From Monosporascus cannonballus (Eukaryota > Ascomycota > Sordariomycetes > Xylariales): 64,000 nucleotides of DNA. Both the position numbers and the translations under genes were made by a program. The notes below the pieces were generated by a model. That model did no database searches and had not been told where the DNA came from. It saw nothing but the letters and a program-made list of their open reading frames with translations. This document shows, piece by piece, positions 11,307-22,900 of this stretch; within the stretch, counting starts at the first letter, position 1, and every line of letters begins with the position of its first letter. The DNA lies in NCBI GenBank assembly GCA_004154925.1, contig QJNS01000290.1, positions 1 through 64,000 on the forward strand, in the 5' to 3' direction.

Positions 11307-11801
11307 ATGACAACGATGGCGGAATATGGCAGCACCCAGAAGCAGGCCGATCCGCCACCGTCACCTCCTCCTCCCGCCCCCGCAACGGCCTCGGGCGACG
11401 ACATCGACAGGTATGACTGGCAGGTGCACCACGATAATATGCGGCAGAGTGCGCAGCAGCAGCAGCAGCAGCAGGGCGGCGACAGTGACGATGATCTGCA
11501 CCCCGACGACTCTGGCAGCGACGAAAGAGACGGGTCGCGGATGTACCACGATTATCTGCAGCAGAGTGCACGGGAGCTGAAAGAGAGTGGTGATCGGCCC
11601 CCTGCCGAGCCCAGCGACAGGCAGGCCACGCGGTGGTATCACAACATGCTTGACCGAATGGCCGATGACCTAAGGGGATCGGATCTTGACCCACTGGGGG
11701 ATGCTTTGACGCCTTCGAGCCGACGGAACCAGCGGCGCGGTAGTGGTAGTGGTGGGTCTTTAGTGATCCCACTGCCCCGGACCCGAGCCCGAACTACCTA
11801 A
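11307..11801 (+). CDS. polyQ protein with YHxxL repeats, copy 2
   Basis: Single-exon ORF of 164 aa, paralogous to 9335-9826. It has a Pro-rich N-terminus (16-26), a VHHDNMRQSAQ unit at 40-50 running into seven Gln, a MYHDYLQQSARELKES unit at 79-94 and a WYHNMLDRMADDLRGS unit at 110-125. It ends with a Gly/Ser-rich and Arg-rich tail. Acidic linkers (DSDDD, HPDDSGSDE) separate the units, matching the linkers of copy 1. MYHDYLQQSARE here and YHYHLQQSARE in copy 1 are nearly the same, so common descent is clear although overall identity is low. The first of two in-frame ATGs (MTTM) is used; the second lies three codons later. No homology to a known family is apparent to me. Confidence 0.7.
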   Translation: MTTMAEYGSTQKQADPPPSPPPPAPATASGDDIDRYDWQVHHDNMRQSAQQQQQQQGGDSDDDLHPDDSGSDERDGSRMYHDYLQQSARELKESGDRPPAEPSDRQATRWYHNMLDRMADDLRGSDLDPLGDALTPSSRRNQRRGSGSGGSLVIPLPRTRARTT

Positions 11802-12529
11802 CTAGGAGTTATGCCTGCTTGTTCGGCGCCGGGGAAGGAAACGGGGTAGTGGTAGCAGGAACGGGGGGTTTAGGATAGGCAATTTTCTTATCCTTCTTGG
11901 GATTCTTTTATTATTTTGTTGTATCACGGCTGCGATGATGGTGATGGTGATGAACGGTGGGACTGTGGGCATCTTCGGAAAGCGGCTTCTATATTGGTGC
12001 TGGGTTCTGGTTGCTAAGCTATCAACATTCCGGCGGCATGATAAGCACGATGGCTATAATATGCCTAGTTTTCTGTTACACGTAGTTAGCTAGCTACCTC
12101 TCAAGAAGGTATGTAAACCTGTCATGCTGCAGAATACAACTCTCTTAGCAGAAACTGCCGGATCCCCCAACTTTCACCTTCTCTTTGTTAACGTGGATGC
12201 GTTTTATTATTCAGGCGAAATTTGTGCTTCCCGCCCGTCTCATTAAACTACTCAACAGTATATGCCGGGGAGGTCCATTGAAGCGAATACCATATATAAA
12301 TCAGTGAATGCGAAGCAATGCTTTCACCACATCCACCGTAATAAATGGCCATCATAAGGGAGGGGAATCTCTCAGACTCCTATTGATTGCTAACAACGTG
12401 TTCATAAGTCTACTTCGCGCCCTTCTTCCATGAATCGTCGCTACCGTAGCGTAATATAGCCATTCCACTACATCGTCGACTTGCGTGTAAGGGAAGAAAT
12501 CTCAATATAACTCATCCAGCCGTCTTCCA

Positions 12530-13180
12530 ACCCATACACTCATTCCTCTTCACCTTCCAAGCTACATACTCTACTGCAACAACATTATCGAACAACAACA
12601 AGCCCGCGGCTCAGTTCAGTAGCAGCATCAACTCGGCAGAACCAAGCAAGCGAAGCAGAACGACGACGCGAAAGCACCTCATTACAAGAATCCACGCAAT
12701 TCATCGCGCCGCAACAACGAGGCCAAGAAAGCAACAACGAAACAAGCCCAGGACGCCTCGGAGAAGCCAGCACCAGGAAGAAGCGCAATGCCGCACCTCC
12801 TTCCCCTCGTCACTTCAACATCCATACGTATTAGCCCCGCGGCGCCGCGGCTCGGGTGTTGTGGAATAGACACCAGCAGCAACAACGCGGGGAATGGGAG
12901 CAAGCTCGTCAGCGGCTGGCGGAGAGGAAGCACGGGAGCAGCAGCAGCAAGAAGGCGGCGGTAGTGGTTGTGGCGGATCTTAAGTGACTCCGCTGGCCCC
13001 GAGGACGAACCTCGAACTACCTAGCTGGGACGTTTTGTCTGCCTGTCTGTTCGGCCCTAAACCCTAGACAATGGGGAAGTGTTGGGAGTAGAGGATGAAC
13101 GGTGGGGGTGGATATTTCTTTTATTCTTTTTGGCATCGTGGTCATCATGTCCACGATCAAGGAGATGGTGAGTTAAGGAT
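12530..13180 (+). pseudogene. YHxxL polyQ family, degenerate copy 3
   Basis: No continuous ORF remains, but the flanks and tail match the intact copies. A leader segment at 12537-12575 resembles 11105-11145. A CAG-rich stretch at about 12928-12945 is followed by a GGCGGCGGTAGTGG-type Gly/Ser tail ending at a TAA, as in copy 2. The words after the stop (CGAACTACCTAGCTGG near 13013-13028) match copy 2 (11790-11806), and the T-rich 3' block at 13105-13175 matches 11900-11970. The central coding part is no longer readable in one frame. Copy 3 is tandem to copy 2 and opposite to copy 1. Confidence 0.6.
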
Positions 13181-14097
13181 GGCGCTGAGGGGGAGATAGT
13201 GTCGGTTATTTTATCGTGCTGGATTCCCTCTGGACTGGCTGATTACTACCTAGGTGGTCAACAGCCTTGTTACGCGGCGATCCTGAATGGTATATGTCTG
13301 ATTTCCGGCACATATCCGCCGCTAGGTACCTATCCAAGCGGTATGCGTGGGCGTCATGCCGTGGAGTCTGAGTACTATTACCGCCCACAGATTTCCCCCT
13401 TTCCCAGGGAAAGAGACGCCTCGGCATTTATACCGGACCAATGATTCCAACAAAAATATTGGCGTAACCATACCGGATGCCATCACAACTGCCACATAGG
13501 GCAGATCGCTGTAAACATATTCTTATCGACAGCTGTAGAAAGGGGCTAGGGGTAAAGGCGTCGCCTTGGAGCGAATGACAATAGAAGGTGATGTCGCCGA
13601 CTCAGCCCAGTGAGGTGGGACTCTTGCTTAAACTATCATACGAGTTGGTTGGCTCTAGGTATCAGTTCTCTCACTCGCGTTTCGGTTTGCTTTAGCTATT
13701 ACTACGGGATGCAGCTATATGGTTACCAATAGCTATTGCCAAGTTACCTTATTAGACAAAGAACCTGTGCAAGTAACAGCTGGATATCGCTAAATAGGCG
13801 AGGCAAGACGGAGAGTGGAGCTCGGTTCACGAGACTGTGAATAGGAGCGGTTTTTAGAACGTGTATTCCTTAGGTCCCTTCTAGATCCCCACAAACCAGA
13901 AAACAAACCTTAAATAGGGGCGGTGAAGGTAGTGTTTAAGCAGGAATCAGAACGCGCACAGCGAAATCGCTCGGTTCAATGTTAGGACCATGGTATCTTT
14001 TCAATTCATCATATCGCATAAAATACGCCGTTACTATCAGTTGGTATCATCACACGCATGCATTCCCATCATGTTAATCAGGAAGAGTAAAATAAAA
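13181..14097. other. intergenic, no gene recognised
   Basis: About 0.9 kb downstream of both neighbours. Open frames at 13199-13444 (plus) and 13206-13427 (minus) overlap each other and have no recognisable content. Nothing else stands out. Confidence 0.5.
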
Positions 14098-15462
14098 TCA
14101 CCGCCCACTCTTCTTGACATTACAAACATTCTAGAAGCAGCGTCAGGACGATCCGGGACTCGACTTACATCATATCGCAAGGCTGGAAGTTGGGTCTATG
14201 TAGTGACTTACCTTGCGCCTCTCAGCGAAGTCTTCATAAAAGCCGTTCCATAACGTCCTAGCTGTGCAATCCTCCTTGCCGTCCTTCATCTCGCACGCGG
14301 GCTGGTGCTGCTCCCGCATGGCCGCGTTCGACAGCCAGGGCTTCGGGACGGGCCAGTCGGAGAAGTGCAGGAATTTGGCTTCGTTGAACACGGCAACGGG
14401 GTCCCACTCCTCGCGGTCGGTGCCGAGGTACTTCTCATGGCTGTCGCCGCGGAACTCGCACGTTAGCAGGTCGTAGGGCCGGTGCGGCAGTATCATGGCC
14501 TGGTCGATGTACAGCTCGTTCACGATCTCCATGTCGTAGTCGTTGCGGCCCGAGTTCTCCATCGTCTTCATGACGCGGTCGAACTCGACCTCGCTGGGCT
14601 GGACCAGCATCAGCTGCGAGGACAGGGTCTTGTTGTCGGGGAACAGCCAGTAAGCGCGCGGCATGGCGACGGGGCAGGGCGGCAGGAAGAAGAGCTCGTC
14701 CATGGTCTGGAGGATCGTGGCATCCGAGTCGACGTTCAGCACGCGCTGGTACTGGGTCTGGTTGAAGGCGAGGAGCTTCGTGAAGGATTCGGCCCAGGTA
14801 GCTACAGAGCATGTGTCAGAAGGCGGCGTCGATTGCTAGCCAGGGAGCTTAGGAGAGGGGAGCTTACCGTCACCACCGGATCTACGCTGGACAGCGACTG
14901 GGACTAGCTTCACGTCATACTGATCCCGGGCCTTGACCAACAACCTTGCCTCCTCGGAATCCGGATTGGTCTCGGCAGGATCCATCATGCTCTCAGGATA
15001 CATCATGGCCCGATCGGCTTTACTCTTCAACCTGTGCAACGTCTCGAAGATCATGACCGAGTTGCATAGGTAGGCCTGGTTGGTAACATATTGTGTATAG
15101 GCGAAACGCGACCAGTCGGTTTGCCCGCCAACGGAAGGCGACACTCCGGGATTAGGGCAGTAAGGAGCGGAAGCGCCGGTGCCGCCTCCTGTCGCCTGCT
15201 GCCTCAGGGAGTCGAGGGTCGGCAGACGGCCATAGTTGTGGAAGGCGAGGAAGAAGATCACGCCGGCGCACACGGCGGAGGCTGCATAACGGACGCGCTT
15301 CGACATGAGGATCTGTCCTATGCTGGGGCGGACGGTGAGGGTGTTGAGGGAGGAATCGGGTGCGGTACCCGCGGTGGCGGCGTTGTCGCCGTTCTGCAAA
15401 GGGGCGTACCCGCTTAAAGATACCCAGAAGGAGGACCACGTGTTTCCTAGGAGCGGAGGCAT
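14098..15462 (-). CDS. GT8-type glycosyltransferase (GNT1-like), Golgi type II membrane protein
   Basis: Exons are 15462-14868, 14801-14212 and 14130-14098, with two GT-AG introns (66 and 81 nt), giving 405 aa. A single membrane anchor at about residues 59-75 after a short Ser/Thr-rich cytosolic tail indicates type II Golgi topology. The catalytic domain has the sequence TWAESFTKLLAFNQTQYQRV before a DSD metal/nucleotide-sugar site at 223-225, then a DNKTLSSQLML stretch, a LYIDQAMILPHRPYDLLTCEF-like region and HFSDWPVPKPW near the end, all as in fungal family 8 transferases related to GNT1 (alpha-N-acetylglucosaminyltransferase). The last exon is only 11 codons (NVCNVKKSGR), chosen because family members carry a Cys soon after the ERRK segment. 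The ATG at 15462 is preferred; a longer frame would need a non-ATG start. The gene looks intact. Sugar and acceptor cannot be told from sequence. Confidence 0.85.
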
Positions 15463-16440
15463 TGTACCAGACAAAGACGTCTACCAAGGCGATGTTAGGA
15501 AGGGGGGTTCGCAGTCGGGGTGAAGGTTACGTGCCAAGGAAGCTCCGCAAGGGACAGGGAGGCATGGGCTTCAATGAACCGCCACGACTCCTACCGGATA
15601 CTCATGAGGCTATTATGTAGGGTCAGTATGCAGGAATGAAGCGCTGTGCACGCAATAATTCAATAGCGAGTAATATAATTCGCCATCATGGTCGCGGGAC
15701 GACGGAATGAATGGCTAAATCAAGTCAAGGGACAGGTAGAGAGGTATGCGGGTAAAACCTGCGAAAGTACGAAGTCGAGCTCGTTGAGAACCAAAAAATG
15801 ACAGCTCCCCCCCATCCCCAAGGCATGTCTACCGAGTGGCCATTCGGCACCTACGAAGCGAGGTACCTACCGCTTGCCTTGCCTGTCAGCCACCCGGCCG
15901 CCCGCCTCCGATTACCCCCCTGGAGCTAAGATGCATTGTGCTATGTACATACGCAAGTCGGCTACCCATTACATACAAGCCTCAAAAGCCAGGTTCGACG
16001 CTCAGTACATAGTCTAAATCAGCCGCAATGTAGCAAAGCCCATCTCGGATCCCTGTCCCGCTACATGGTCCGTGATTGGGCTTAGAGTAGGAAGTAGGTG
16101 CATTACCTTAAAAGTCTTGGCTTGCGCTCCTATCAGCTGAGAATTGGGACAGTGGAAGTCGGGCTCAGTTATCTTTTTCCATGCTGTGTGATGGAGGTAA
16201 GACCAATATTCTGCGGTACGAAACTGTTCTATTCACTGATAGCAGCAATATCGCTTATTAGAAGTATTCTTCTATTTTGCCTTGCCTACTGGTGACAAAG
16301 TCTGACGAAGTTATAACCTTTCCCGGTCATCCACCGTGTCTGCCGTTGTTGCTAAAAATAGCCTGTAACTTCGTCGTGTCCGGATTTGTCAGCTAGACTA
16401 CAGAAAGTCCACATCCACAATCATGCAGGGACTTCTTCAT
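15463..16440. other. intergenic, left edge of AT-rich block
   Basis: Upstream region of the glycosyltransferase. Composition stays normal until about 16440 and then falls sharply into AT-rich DNA. No gene is supported; the open frame at 16098-16295 has no recognisable content. Confidence 0.5.
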
Positions 16441-17376
16441 GGTTATCTAGCTCGAAGAAGTAAAGAAAAACTCCGGAGAAATAAAACAAAGGTGGCGCAA
16501 TAAAAAGTTCAAAAGAAATAAAAATATTAAACGTATATATTAAATATTAATCCGGCGTTAATATTAATATTTAGATTTAATAAATTTAATATATATAAAA
16601 TAATCGTATAATATTATATATTTTAAATAATAATAAATGCATATATATATATATAAATATAAAAGAATTACGAAAATAAATTAAATTATATAATCTTATT
16701 ATAATATTTATATAATTTTGAAATTATAAATTTATAAATAATAATAATAAAATAAAAGTAATAATAAAATAATTATAAATAAATAAATAAATAATACTAT
16801 ATATAATAAAAATTAAATTTCTTATATAATATTAAAGTATTTAAATTAATTATTAATCTGAATATATTATTTGATTTACTTTATCATTTATTACTTTTAT
16901 TAAAATTGTATTATAACATAATTAAATTAAATATAAAATAAATTTTAAATCTTTTTTTACAATTATTAAATATATAGAATTATTTTAAATATATATTTTT
17001 AAAAAATACTAGATTTTAAACAAAATATTTAAACTTAATAAAAATGCAAAGCATTAATATATTAAATTTATTATTTTTAAATATTACTAAAACTGTTTTT
17101 AAACAAATGTTTCGTATAATATTTATAAATAATAAATATATAATAATAAAGAATAAAGTAAACAATTATCTAAATTCTGTAAATAATTTAAGTATATTGG
17201 CAAGTGGAATGTAATAATAATTAAAACAATAATATATAATATAAATTTAATTAGAAAATTTAAAAAATATTTTTTAAATAAAAGTTTGATATTTATTAAA
17301 TATATATTAATTATATAATAATACTAATAAAGGATTATTAAATTCTGTTATTACAAAAAGTATTAAATTTAAAATT

Positions 17377-17500
17377 TGTTACAGCACAGAAGAACAAGAG
17401 TCTAGCCATTACACCACTAAAAGTGGAACGTTCTCAGGTCGAGCTCTGATCGCCTTGTTCTACTCTATATATCTACAAGGTGCCACTTGGGACTGTGACA
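17377..17500 (-). mobile_element. short TGTTAC-ended element with box A-like segment
   Basis: A 124-bp segment of normal composition inside AT-rich DNA. It starts TGTTACAGCAC and ends in CTGTGACA (imperfect terminal inverted repeats) and is flanked by AAATT at 17372-17376 and 17501-17505, a perfect 5-bp target duplication. On the minus strand it holds AGTGGTGTAATGGCTAGA, which looks like a tRNA D-arm/box A with C-to-T and G-to-A changes. The ends and duplication size fit a small solo LTR as well as a SINE-like or MITE element. Confidence 0.65.
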
Positions 17501-17808
17501 AAATTATTCAATAAGAATTTAATATTAATATATATATAAATTTCTGAAATAAAATTTTTATTATTAAAAATAAAAACTTGCAATATTTTTATTTCAAATA
17601 TATTATATATTAAATAAAAGAATAAATTATTATTATTTAAAATATTTTATTTTATTTATTTATATATTATATGAATTAAATATTTTTAATCCACATTTAA
17701 ATTTTTTAAATATAATAATAATAATAATAATAATATATATATATATAATTAAATGAAATATTTTCTTATTAAAATATAATAATATATTTAATAATATTAT
17801 TTAAAAAT

Positions 17809-18093
17809 TATTACGACCTGACGGGTTCCGGCCTCAGAAAACGGTTAACGAGGATAACACAGACCGCCTTCCAGGTCACGTAACGGATGCTTAGCAAAAA
17901 TCTGCTAAGCACGAATAATTAGCATTAAGCAATTGTTCAGCAAAACCTCGTTAAGTACAATTAAGCAAAGATAAATAGTAATACCAAAACCAATATATAT
18001 ATATATACGCTTATTATTTTCATAAACTAGATAGCACCAGCTTGTAATAAAATATCGTTATCTAAGGCACTTTTGATATTACGAGACGTAATA
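17809..18093 (+). mobile_element. probable solo LTR, third LTR family
   Basis: The segment begins TATTACGACCTGACGG, a RIP-altered form of the TGTTACGACCTGACG found at 54072, and appears to end at GAGACGTAATA, a RIP-altered GTAACA end. The middle keeps moderately normal composition, with a TATA run at 17995-18006. No target duplication is evident, so the right edge is uncertain. Confidence 0.4.
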
Positions 18094-18106
18094 CGTTATT
18101 ATATCT

Positions 18107-18530
18107 TGTTACGGATCCCCGAATAGACCCGTTCTGGAGGCCCCAGGGCTGCAGAAAAGGGAAAAGCTCCATACTTTAAGTCACGTGACTTGGAATGATT
18201 TAACTGATCTATTAGATTACATAGATCGTTATGATCTGGGTGATCTAACAGATCCAAAAGATCAGTATTATATTAGTAAAATAAAAGGAGGTATAAAACT
18301 TTAGATTTTTTATATAAATAATTACTTACTTAATTTTTCGTTCTTTAGCTATTAATTTAAGCTTTTAATTTAAAGGCAATTATACCGTTCTTTAATTAAG
18401 GGAAAAGTTTTTAAATCTTTTTAACGAATAAATTATTAAATTATTTTTCGCCTTATTATTACTTGCAAATTAAGACCTTATTTCGGATATTGCTTATATT
18501 TCCAAGTGGATATATAATAGGTTCGTTATA
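18107..18530 (+). repeat. 5' LTR of element 1
   Basis: Begins TGTTACGGATCCCC and ends GTTATA (CA end changed to TA). It matches 24973-25396 along its whole length. Its first about 170 bp keep more G and C than the 3' copy; its remaining part keeps less. Confidence 0.9.
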
Positions 18531-18749
18531 TTTTAATAATTTCTTAATTAATAGCCGACGAATAATTTAAGGCCTAATTAAGCATAAGTTTTTTTGAATT
18601 TAATAAAAATAATATTATAAAATAACGTTCAGAAAATAAATAATATATTTGATTTCCATTATTAATTAATAAAAAATTAATAACCGGATTAAATAATTTA
18701 TTATTTATTAAAAAATTCTTTAATTAATCGATAATATGGTTTTATTTAT

Positions 18750-19960
18750 TATTTGATTTTAAGGAAAATTATTTTCGCAACTTAAATAATAATTTATCCC
18801 GGCCCTTAAGGATATTATCGAGGTCCAGAGAAAGAAGTCGGAGGAAAAGGTAACTAAGAAAAAAGCTAAGGAAAAATATAAAGCCGAAATCTTAAAAAAA
18901 AAAGAAAAAGAACTTATTATAAAAGAAAAATTAGATTTTTTGGCCCAAAAGGTTCAGAGTTTGGAATAAGAAAATGCCCGATTCGTTTAGGGAAAAAAAC
19001 CGACTTTTCCTTAATTTGGCTCGGCCAAAGAACGAAGCCAAGGGGCTGGCTACCGACCACCTTTGTTGGACATAAGATAAGCATTAGAAAAAATTTTAAT
19101 TTTATTACTGTTCGGCGCAAACCGGATACGGGAAGGAATTATTCCACCCCCTGGTTATTATAAAATACCAGACGTCAAAGGTTATAAGCTAATTCCCCCT
19201 AAACCTTACGATAAATCAAAAAACCTTGATGGATTTTTAATTTAGGCTAGATTTTACCTTAAATTTTATAAAAACTTTTTAATAAAGGATTATTAGAAAA
19301 TAATGGCCATTTTCCAGTTATTAACCGGACGAATTCGAAAATGGTTCGAACTTATTTTAACGGATTATTTTAAAAAATATCCAGAAAAATTTTCGGATTT
19401 TACTAATTATATTTTCGGCAAATACGAAAATTTTGAAAAAAAAATAAAAGCCTTATTTAAAAATTTAGATAAAAAATAAAATGTTATTAAGTAATTTTAT
19501 TTTCTTTATTAAATTAAGTTAACCGTTAAATATATGATTAAGTTTAACCGTTTGGCTGTTATTTCGAATTTACCGGAAAGCGTATTATTTTATCCTTATT
19601 ATAATGGCTTAAAATTTTTAATTAAAAATAAAATATATAAAGTACCTAAGGTTAAGTTTTTTACGGAATATATTAATAAGGTTATTATTACTAATAAACG
19701 AATTTTCGACCGGTATTTCGAAAAGAAAAGAACCGGCAGACGAAATAATAATAAGGGCTCGAAAAGTTAAAATAAAAAAGATAAAGGTAAACCTTAGAAA
19801 GAAGTAAATTCCGTTTTAAAGGAGCCCAAGAAAAATAAATCCAAAGTGGAATATTTTAATTATAGCAAAAAGGGGCATTTTAAAAGCGAATATCGTTCCC
19901 CCGCCAAAAGGTATTTTAAAAAAAAAGGAATTCCTTAACTTTAGAAAAAAAGTTAGGATA
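18750..19960 (+). pseudogene. gag relic of element 1
   Basis: A Lys/Glu-rich helical segment (near 18840-18960), a gag-like middle with an FLIxARFYLKFYKNF stretch near 19230-19280, and a zinc knuckle at 19852-19896. The knuckle has the CX2CX4HX4C spacing, but all three cysteine positions now read Tyr, as expected when TGT/TGC becomes TAT. The only long open piece, 19534-19770, is a fragment of this frame. Confidence 0.8.
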
Positions 19961-19999
19961 ATAAAACAAAAAATAAATAATAAGGCAGAAAAGAAAAAA

Positions 20000-22900
20000 A
20001 AGATTAATTTAATTTCCTTTTAGCCAGAATTTATTATTACCATAATTATTTAGATCCAGAACGATATTTTAAAGTATAAGAATTATTTAGTTTGCCAGGA
20101 TTTTAAGGTTAAAGCTTATAAATATTACTTAGGATAAACGGTTTTCAAAATAGTTATAAAGTTAGGATATTAGGATTACTTTAATTCCTAGAAATATAAA
20201 ATATATATAAAGGATAATTAATTTCGACCAGATATTAGTAATTATGGATAGTTATTCCCGGAGCTTTATAAGTTCCCAAAATATATTATTTACTAGAAAA
20301 TATTATCGGTAAACTTTTATAACCTGTTATATTTTATCGTTTATTATTAAAATAATTATTTTGTTTATTTTTAAATTAAAAAGGATAATAATTTTTGGCC
20401 CGGATGGAATAATAAGACCTTTATTAAATTAGATAATAAATACCGATACGCTAAAATTCCCTAATAATTAAAATACCTTAAATTTTGCTATTTATATCCT
20501 AAATTAAAACGGAATTAAAAGGCCATATTATAAGGATACTTATGTTACTTTCCGATATTTTACGTTTAATATAAGCTCCTAAATATAGGAATACCTTTTT
20601 CGAAAAATTACCTTTTTGATCTTATAACTTGAAAGATATAAAACCTAAAAGTAAACTAGGAAAAAAGTCTGATTTTGAAACCTTAATACAAGTACAGTAA
20701 GAAAACATAATTTCGGTATAAAAACGATTAATATATTAAATATGCTATCAAAAAAGTTCGCAAATGGATATTCGCTTAAGTTAAACGGTATCAAAAATTA
20801 AAAAAACCATAAAGGCTTTCGAAATTAAGGTATTGAAAAGCCCTAATTTATAAGACCTTATGTGAAACGACAAAAGGAATACGTAATTAGATCGAGATTT
20901 CTTTTTAGCATAAAAATAAAACGTTTAAAGTAATAATCGATTCCGGCGTAAAAGGCAATTTTATTTTTTCCGTAATAATAGAAAAATATTAGGTTCCTTA
21001 AAAATATAAATTAAAGTTTTATAAATTACGTACGGTAAATAGAAGCCTGTTTACATACGAAAGCAAATAAGTTTTTCGGGAAACCGAAAAAATTTTAATA
21101 TAAGTTTAAGGATATTAAAAATGCGTTTTGTTAGATATTGCCGATATCTCCGGACATGACATTATCTTGGGAATGCCTTGGCTTTATTCTAGCAACTTAT
21201 GGATTAATTAGAAAAAACGAATATTTTTTTGGGAAAACGAAATACTAGAAAAGGATGATCGAGAAATCTGTTATGTTATTAAAGAAATACGGATTCCTAA
21301 TCGATTTTTTACAGTACCTTTAAAATACCAAAAATTTAAGCAACTATTTAAAAATAAAGAAAATTACAAGCTACCGCCATATGGATAATAGGATTACAAA
21401 ATACCTATTAAGAAAGGATATTATTCTAAATTTTACAAAATTTATTATATAAATCCAAAAAAATCGAAAACTTTGCAAAAAAATATATAACTAGATTTAA
21501 AAAGAAAATATATTTAGCTTTTTAACTTTTTTACAAAATATCCCGTTTTTATGGTACCAAAAAATAAGGATGGTAAATAAAAGATCGACGAAAACGGAAA
21601 TTTTGTTTACCGAAAAATAATCGATTATAAATAATTAAACGATATTATAATTAAAAATAAATACCCCTTAATATTTATAAATACCTTAAAGGAAAATGCC
21701 AGCAAAGTTAAATGGTTTACGGTATTTAACTTTCGTAATGGTTATTACCGTATCCGAATAGCTAAAGGAAAAAAATAAAAAACAGTATTTAAAATAATAT
21801 ATGGACTTTACGAATACTAAGTAATACCTATGGGACTTATTAACGCCCCTACCAGTTTTTAAAGTTTAGTTATAATTATTTTATAATAATTTCTGAATAA
21901 ATTCGTATTTGTTTACCTCGACGATATCCTTATTTATTCCGAAACTTTAAAGGAATATAAGAAGTATATTATTTAGGTACTTAAAATTTTGGATAAAGCC
22001 AATATTTGAGTTAACTTAGCCAAAAACGTATGGCATATACAAAAACTAAATTTTTCAAGATTTATTTTTACTTTTGGATAAATTTAGATTTAACGCTTTA
22101 AATTAAAAGCAATTAAGGATTAGTTTATTCCCAATAAGGCGACCGTTATAAATATCCGATAGATTTTAGAATTTACGGGTTATGTACGTAATCTAATTAA
22201 AAAATACGGAAATATTATTAGGCTATTAACAAAACTTATTATTAAGGAGTACGTCGGAAAAGAATTTAAACTCCTAAAGGAAATAAAAAAAATATTCCGG
22301 AAACTAAAGAAAGTAATAATTGGTAAATTAATAATAAAAATGCCAAACTTAGATAAAAAAAACGACTAAAGATAAATGCTTTAAAATACGCCCTAGGTGT
22401 AATTTTAGAATAACAAAAAAATAACGGCAAATAATACCTAGTAACTTATTACTTAAAAGTACTTCGAAACGCAAAATTTAAATATTAGATTTACGACAAA
22501 AAGCTATTAATAATCATTAACGCTCTTAAGGAATAAAAACTTTTTTTTAACGGAACAAAAAAACCTTTTAATATTTATTCTGATTACAAAAACCTTATTC
22601 GATTTATGAAAATTTAAGAATTAAACAAACGACATAAAAAATAAATAATTTTTTTATCCAGATTCAATTTTAAAATATATTATATCAAAGGAAAAGAAAA
22701 TATTTAAGCGGATATTCTTAGTCGCACAGGAAATTACGATTCTAAAGTCCCCAAAAGAAATATACAGATATTATAATACAATAAAAATAATATCGTATAA
22801 TTGTATAAAATAATAAAAATATTAACGTCCGAACTTTTAATATGGTTCTGAAATTCTTATAACATAAAAAAATAAAAAGAAGTTTAGCAATTAAAAAGAT

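Noticed and set aside
17377..17500. A functional tRNA gene
   Set aside because: Only a D-arm/box A-like part is present; no anticodon arm, T arm with GTTCRANNC or acceptor pairing was found.
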